From NCBI GenBank assembly GCA_003165595.1, contig PLWQ01000001.1, positions 1 through 7,589 on the forward strand: DNA of 7,589 nucleotides, read 5' to 3'. Of this stretch, positions 5,830 through 7,589 are shown piece by piece; the first letter of the stretch is position 1; each line of letters opens with the position of its first letter. The notes beneath the pieces were generated by a model, which had not been told where the DNA came from, ran no database searches, and saw only the letters and a program-made list of their open reading frames with translations. This DNA comes from Fibrobacterota bacterium. Lineage in GTDB: Bacteria; Fibrobacterota; Chitinivibrionia; Chitinivibrionales; FEN-1185. The position numbers and the translations under genes were made by a program.

Positions 5830-7305
5830 ATGTTTCGATTGTTTCTCATTTTATTAATGACAATTGTACCACTTTATTCCCAACAGCATACTTCCGCCAT
5901 TGTTGCTGTAAGTGATCTTGTCGGGCAGGGTATCGCTCAAAGCGAAGTAAAAACCGTGTCTGAACAACTTCGAGCTGAAATCCTCAAGACCGGCTATTTC
6001 CGCATTATGGAGAGAACCCAAATGCAGGAAATCCTCAAGGAGCAAGGTTTCCAGCAAACCGGATGTACTGCCGATTCTTGCGCAATTGAAGTTGGCCAAT
6101 TGTTAGGCGTAAATAACATTATTGTCGGTTCGCTAGGAACTGCGGGTAGCTATACAGCCATCACACTAAGGATTCTTGATGTTCAGACCGGAGAAGTCAC
6201 TATTACTGAAACGGTGAATTCTAAAGGTGGTATAGACAATATGATTGAGAGCGGGATTCACCAAGCGGCCGTAAAACTAATCTCTGGTTTCTTGAAAACA
6301 ATAAGTGCCGCTATTATTGAAGCCGCGAAAACTGGAAATATCAAAGAAGTTGAGAGGCTTTTACAGCGCGGCGCGGATGTGAACTCAAGTGACACCGTTG
6401 GCGACACTCCCCTCCGTGAAGCCGCTGGAAATGGTTACACGAAATTAGTGGATTTTCTTTTAAGCAAAGGTGCAAATGTGAACGCACCTGATAGCTCTGG
6501 CTGGACACCCTTTAATCATGCAGTCTATAAATGTCATAAAGACATTGTTAAGGAATTAATAGAGAAAGGAGCCTGGGTGTCTATGAAGGATTGGTTCGGG
6601 AATACAGCTCTTTCATGGGCAGCTGAAGGCTGTGATACTGGAATGGTACGGCTTCTTTTAAAAGCTGGAGCTGAGGTAAACGCTGAGAACCATATAGGCG
6701 ATACTCCTCTTAATAAAGCAATTAACTATGGCGGTAGCTTCGATGTAATAAAGCTTTTGTTATCAAAAGGCGCAGACATGAATTCTTTAGATTTTCAGGG
6801 AAATACTCCTTTGCATAGTGCCGTCATGAGAGAGCGCGAAGATGTAGTGAAACTCTTGTTGGCGAAAGGCACTGTTCTAAATAAAACAGATTATCTTGGA
6901 ATGACGCCTTTGGACCTCGCATACGGAAATCCCCATAGAGGAATTGAAAAGATTCTGCAAAAGGCAGGAGCGAAAGAAGGAACGTTCTGGGAAAAGCAAC
7001 TTGGCCTTCTGTTTAGCGAAGTAGGACAACTACAGTGCGATTCTATTACTTGTGGCATTCTTAAAACACAATGGCCTGTGGCACGCATCAATGAAATCGT
7101 AACAAAGAACCCCGAAAAAGCAAATTTCTTGGTGCCCGATGGGGATTATGATAAGTTTTCCCATATTGAGGAAATAATCCGCATATATTGCCCTGTTGAT
7201 TCTCAGGGTAACGTTGACGTTTCTAGAAGGAGATTGCAAGATATAAATTCTGCTTTTTTTGAATGGAAAACCAAAACCGGCGCGATATGCCCATCCATGC
7301 GCTAG
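5830..7305 (+). CDS. Secreted CsgG-like domain fused to ankyrin repeats
   Basis: The 491-residue protein opens with a signal peptide (hydrophobic 4-14, likely cleavage after S17, no lipobox Cys), so it should be periplasmic or exported. Residues 22-155 match the CsgG/LpoB-like pattern: IVAVSDLVGQGI, then RAEILKTGYFRIMERTQMQEIL, then a Cys pair in GCTADSCAIEVGQLLGV (C79, C84). The pattern ends with LDVQTGEV. Residues 158-382 hold about seven ankyrin repeats (GDTPLREAAGNG, LLSKGANVN, GNTPLHSAV, GMTPLDLA). The C-terminal 110 residues are unrecognised and carry four Cys (403, 408, 454, 487). AAGG (5818-5821) lies eight bases before the ATG. The family role is outer-membrane or cell-envelope associated; ankyrin repeats bind proteins. 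The target here is unknown. A+T-rich codons contrast with the phosphatase gene. Confidence 0.88.
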   Translation: MFRLFLILLMTIVPLYSQQHTSAIVAVSDLVGQGIAQSEVKTVSEQLRAEILKTGYFRIMERTQMQEILKEQGFQQTGCTADSCAIEVGQLLGVNNIIVGSLGTAGSYTAITLRILDVQTGEVTITETVNSKGGIDNMIESGIHQAAVKLISGFLKTISAAIIEAAKTGNIKEVERLLQRGADVNSSDTVGDTPLREAAGNGYTKLVDFLLSKGANVNAPDSSGWTPFNHAVYKCHKDIVKELIEKGAWVSMKDWFGNTALSWAAEGCDTGMVRLLLKAGAEVNAENHIGDTPLNKAINYGGSFDVIKLLLSKGADMNSLDFQGNTPLHSAVMREREDVVKLLLAKGTVLNKTDYLGMTPLDLAYGNPHRGIEKILQKAGAKEGTFWEKQLGLLFSEVGQLQCDSITCGILKTQWPVARINEIVTKNPEKANFLVPDGDYDKFSHIEEIIRIYCPVDSQGNVDVSRRRLQDINSAFFEWKTKTGAICPSMR

Positions 7306-7320
7306 AGACAATTGTGCGCC

Positions 7321-7395
7321 ATGAAAACCGAGAAATATAAAGACAAAAGCGGCGGCGGCGGCGAAGACAAATTCAATACTGAACCAGTAAACTAA
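7321..7395 (+). CDS. Possible 24-residue charged peptide with four glycines in a row
   Basis: ATG 7321 to TAA 7393-7395 reads MKTEKYKDK, then SGGGG, then EDKFNTEPVN. It starts 15 bases after the ankyrin gene on the same strand. No good ribosome binding site is visible. The GGC run could be a simple repeat rather than coding sequence, so this is listed only as a possibility. Confidence 0.2.
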   Translation: MKTEKYKDKSGGGGEDKFNTEPVN

Positions 7396-7425
7396 ATAGA
7401 ATTATTCAAGACCAAACCAAAGACA

Positions 7426-7456
7426 AGCAGCGTCGCGCTTCCTGCACGCCGCTGCT
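7426..7456. repeat. Stem-loop just inside the right inverted repeat
   Basis: AGCAGCG (7426-7432) pairs with CGCTGCT (7450-7456), extended by two more pairs after one mismatch. It ends two bases before the right inverted repeat, mirroring the arrangement at the left end. It could also weaken read-through transcription, but no T-run follows. Confidence 0.65.
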
Positions 7457-7458
7457 AA

Positions 7459-7476
7459 TCGCCTTGCAAAAGAACA
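7459..7476 (-). repeat. Right 18-bp inverted repeat
   Basis: TCGCCTTGCAAAAGAACA is the exact reverse complement of 5025-5042. It lies between the hairpin at 7426-7456 and the long stem-loop at 7493-7551. Confidence 0.8.
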
Positions 7477-7478
7477 AG

Positions 7479-7577
7479 TCGCTAAATCATGACCGGGCGC
7501 GGTTGGCTTGAGGAAAAATACAATCAGATCAAGCCAACCTATTGCGCCCGGCATATTAGCTTCACCGTTAGGAGCGA
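7479..7577. repeat. Long bulged stem-loop with GTTAGGA box, attC-like
   Basis: CCGGGCGC (7493-7500) and GGTTGGCTTGA (7501-7511) pair with TCAAGCCAACC (7529-7539) and GCGCCCGG (7544-7551). The TATT at 7540-7543 is left as a bulge on one arm, and the loop is 17 bases. TCGCT (7479-7483) can pair with AGCGA (7573-7577). GTTAGGA (7567-7573) resembles the attC core GTTRRRY except for the last base, and a start codon follows within 12 bases. The partner box expected on the left (RYYYAAC) is not clear: CGCTAAA lacks the final AAC. Large imperfect stems with unpaired bases are typical of attC but also of other repeats. Confidence 0.4.
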
Positions 7578-7584
7578 AATAAAA

Positions 7585-7589
7585 ATGAC
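7585..7589 (+). CDS. Probable start of the next gene, cut by the window edge
   Basis: ATG at 7585-7587 follows AGGAG (7570-7574) with a 10-base gap, a reasonable ribosome binding site and start. Only the first codon and two bases are visible, so nothing can be said of the product. The ribosome site overlaps the GTTAGGA box, as often happens where a cassette gene follows a recombination site. Confidence 0.35.

Larger units (their letters stand above)
5025..7476. mobile_element. Candidate 2.45-kb mobile or cassette unit bounded by 18-bp inverted repeats
   Basis: Perfect 18-bp inverted repeats, beginning TG and ending CA, bound a unit holding two complete same-strand genes and small frames. Each inverted repeat is followed 2-3 bases inward by a stem-loop (5046-5064 and 7426-7456). 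No transposase, integrase or resolvase is encoded inside. The flanking bases (ATACC and AGTCG) show no target-site duplication. If mobile, it would be non-autonomous cargo; a regulatory or structural role for the repeats remains possible. Confidence 0.35.

Overview
The window reads as an accessory stretch of chromosome from a Gram-negative-type environmental bacterium. The lineage cannot be fixed from this sequence. The clues are a large RsbU/SpoIIE-type signalling phosphatase, a secreted CsgG-like domain of a kind common in Fibrobacterota and Spirochaetota-like genomes (from memory, not searched), and intergenic repeats of the CTTTGCG type. Base composition falls from left to right. Directly counted sample lines give 44/60 G+C at 2041-2100, 27/60 at 4381-4440 and 23/60 at 6721-6780, which suggests that the right two thirds were acquired separately from the first gene.

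Layout. 1-288: a GC-rich structured segment and a good promoter. 289-2640: a 783-residue GAF-PAS-GAF-PP2C (SpoIIE/RsbU) phosphatase. 2641-2900: a dense run of perfect stem-loops. 2902-4828: a module made of an AAA/DUF4143 ATPase gene and an XRE antitoxin-like gene. One copy of a 121-bp repeat lies upstream of the module, two tandem copies lie downstream, and CACAGG sits immediately outside both ends. The ATPase gene has a strong, apparently leaderless promoter with two identical dyads upstream. It is broken by one in-frame TGA where the family is expected to carry arginine.

5025-7476: a 2.45-kb unit bounded by perfect 18-bp inverted repeats that begin TG and end CA, each followed 2-3 bases inward by a stem-loop. 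It carries an unrecognised 159-residue protein and a secreted 491-residue protein that joins a CsgG-like N-terminal domain to about seven ankyrin repeats. No transposase or integrase is visible. 7479-7589: a long bulged stem-loop and a GTTAGGA box directly ahead of a new start codon, a layout that recalls an integron cassette junction but does not fully match the attC consensus.

How the parts may work together (inference). The phosphatase is a stand-alone stress or partner-switching signalling output; no anti-sigma or STAS partner lies in the window. The ATPase and XRE genes look like one regulated cassette, with the XRE protein as a candidate binder of the tandem dyads. The 159-residue and CsgG-ankyrin genes are closely spaced, same-strand, and probably co-transcribed cargo of one mobile or cassette-like unit.
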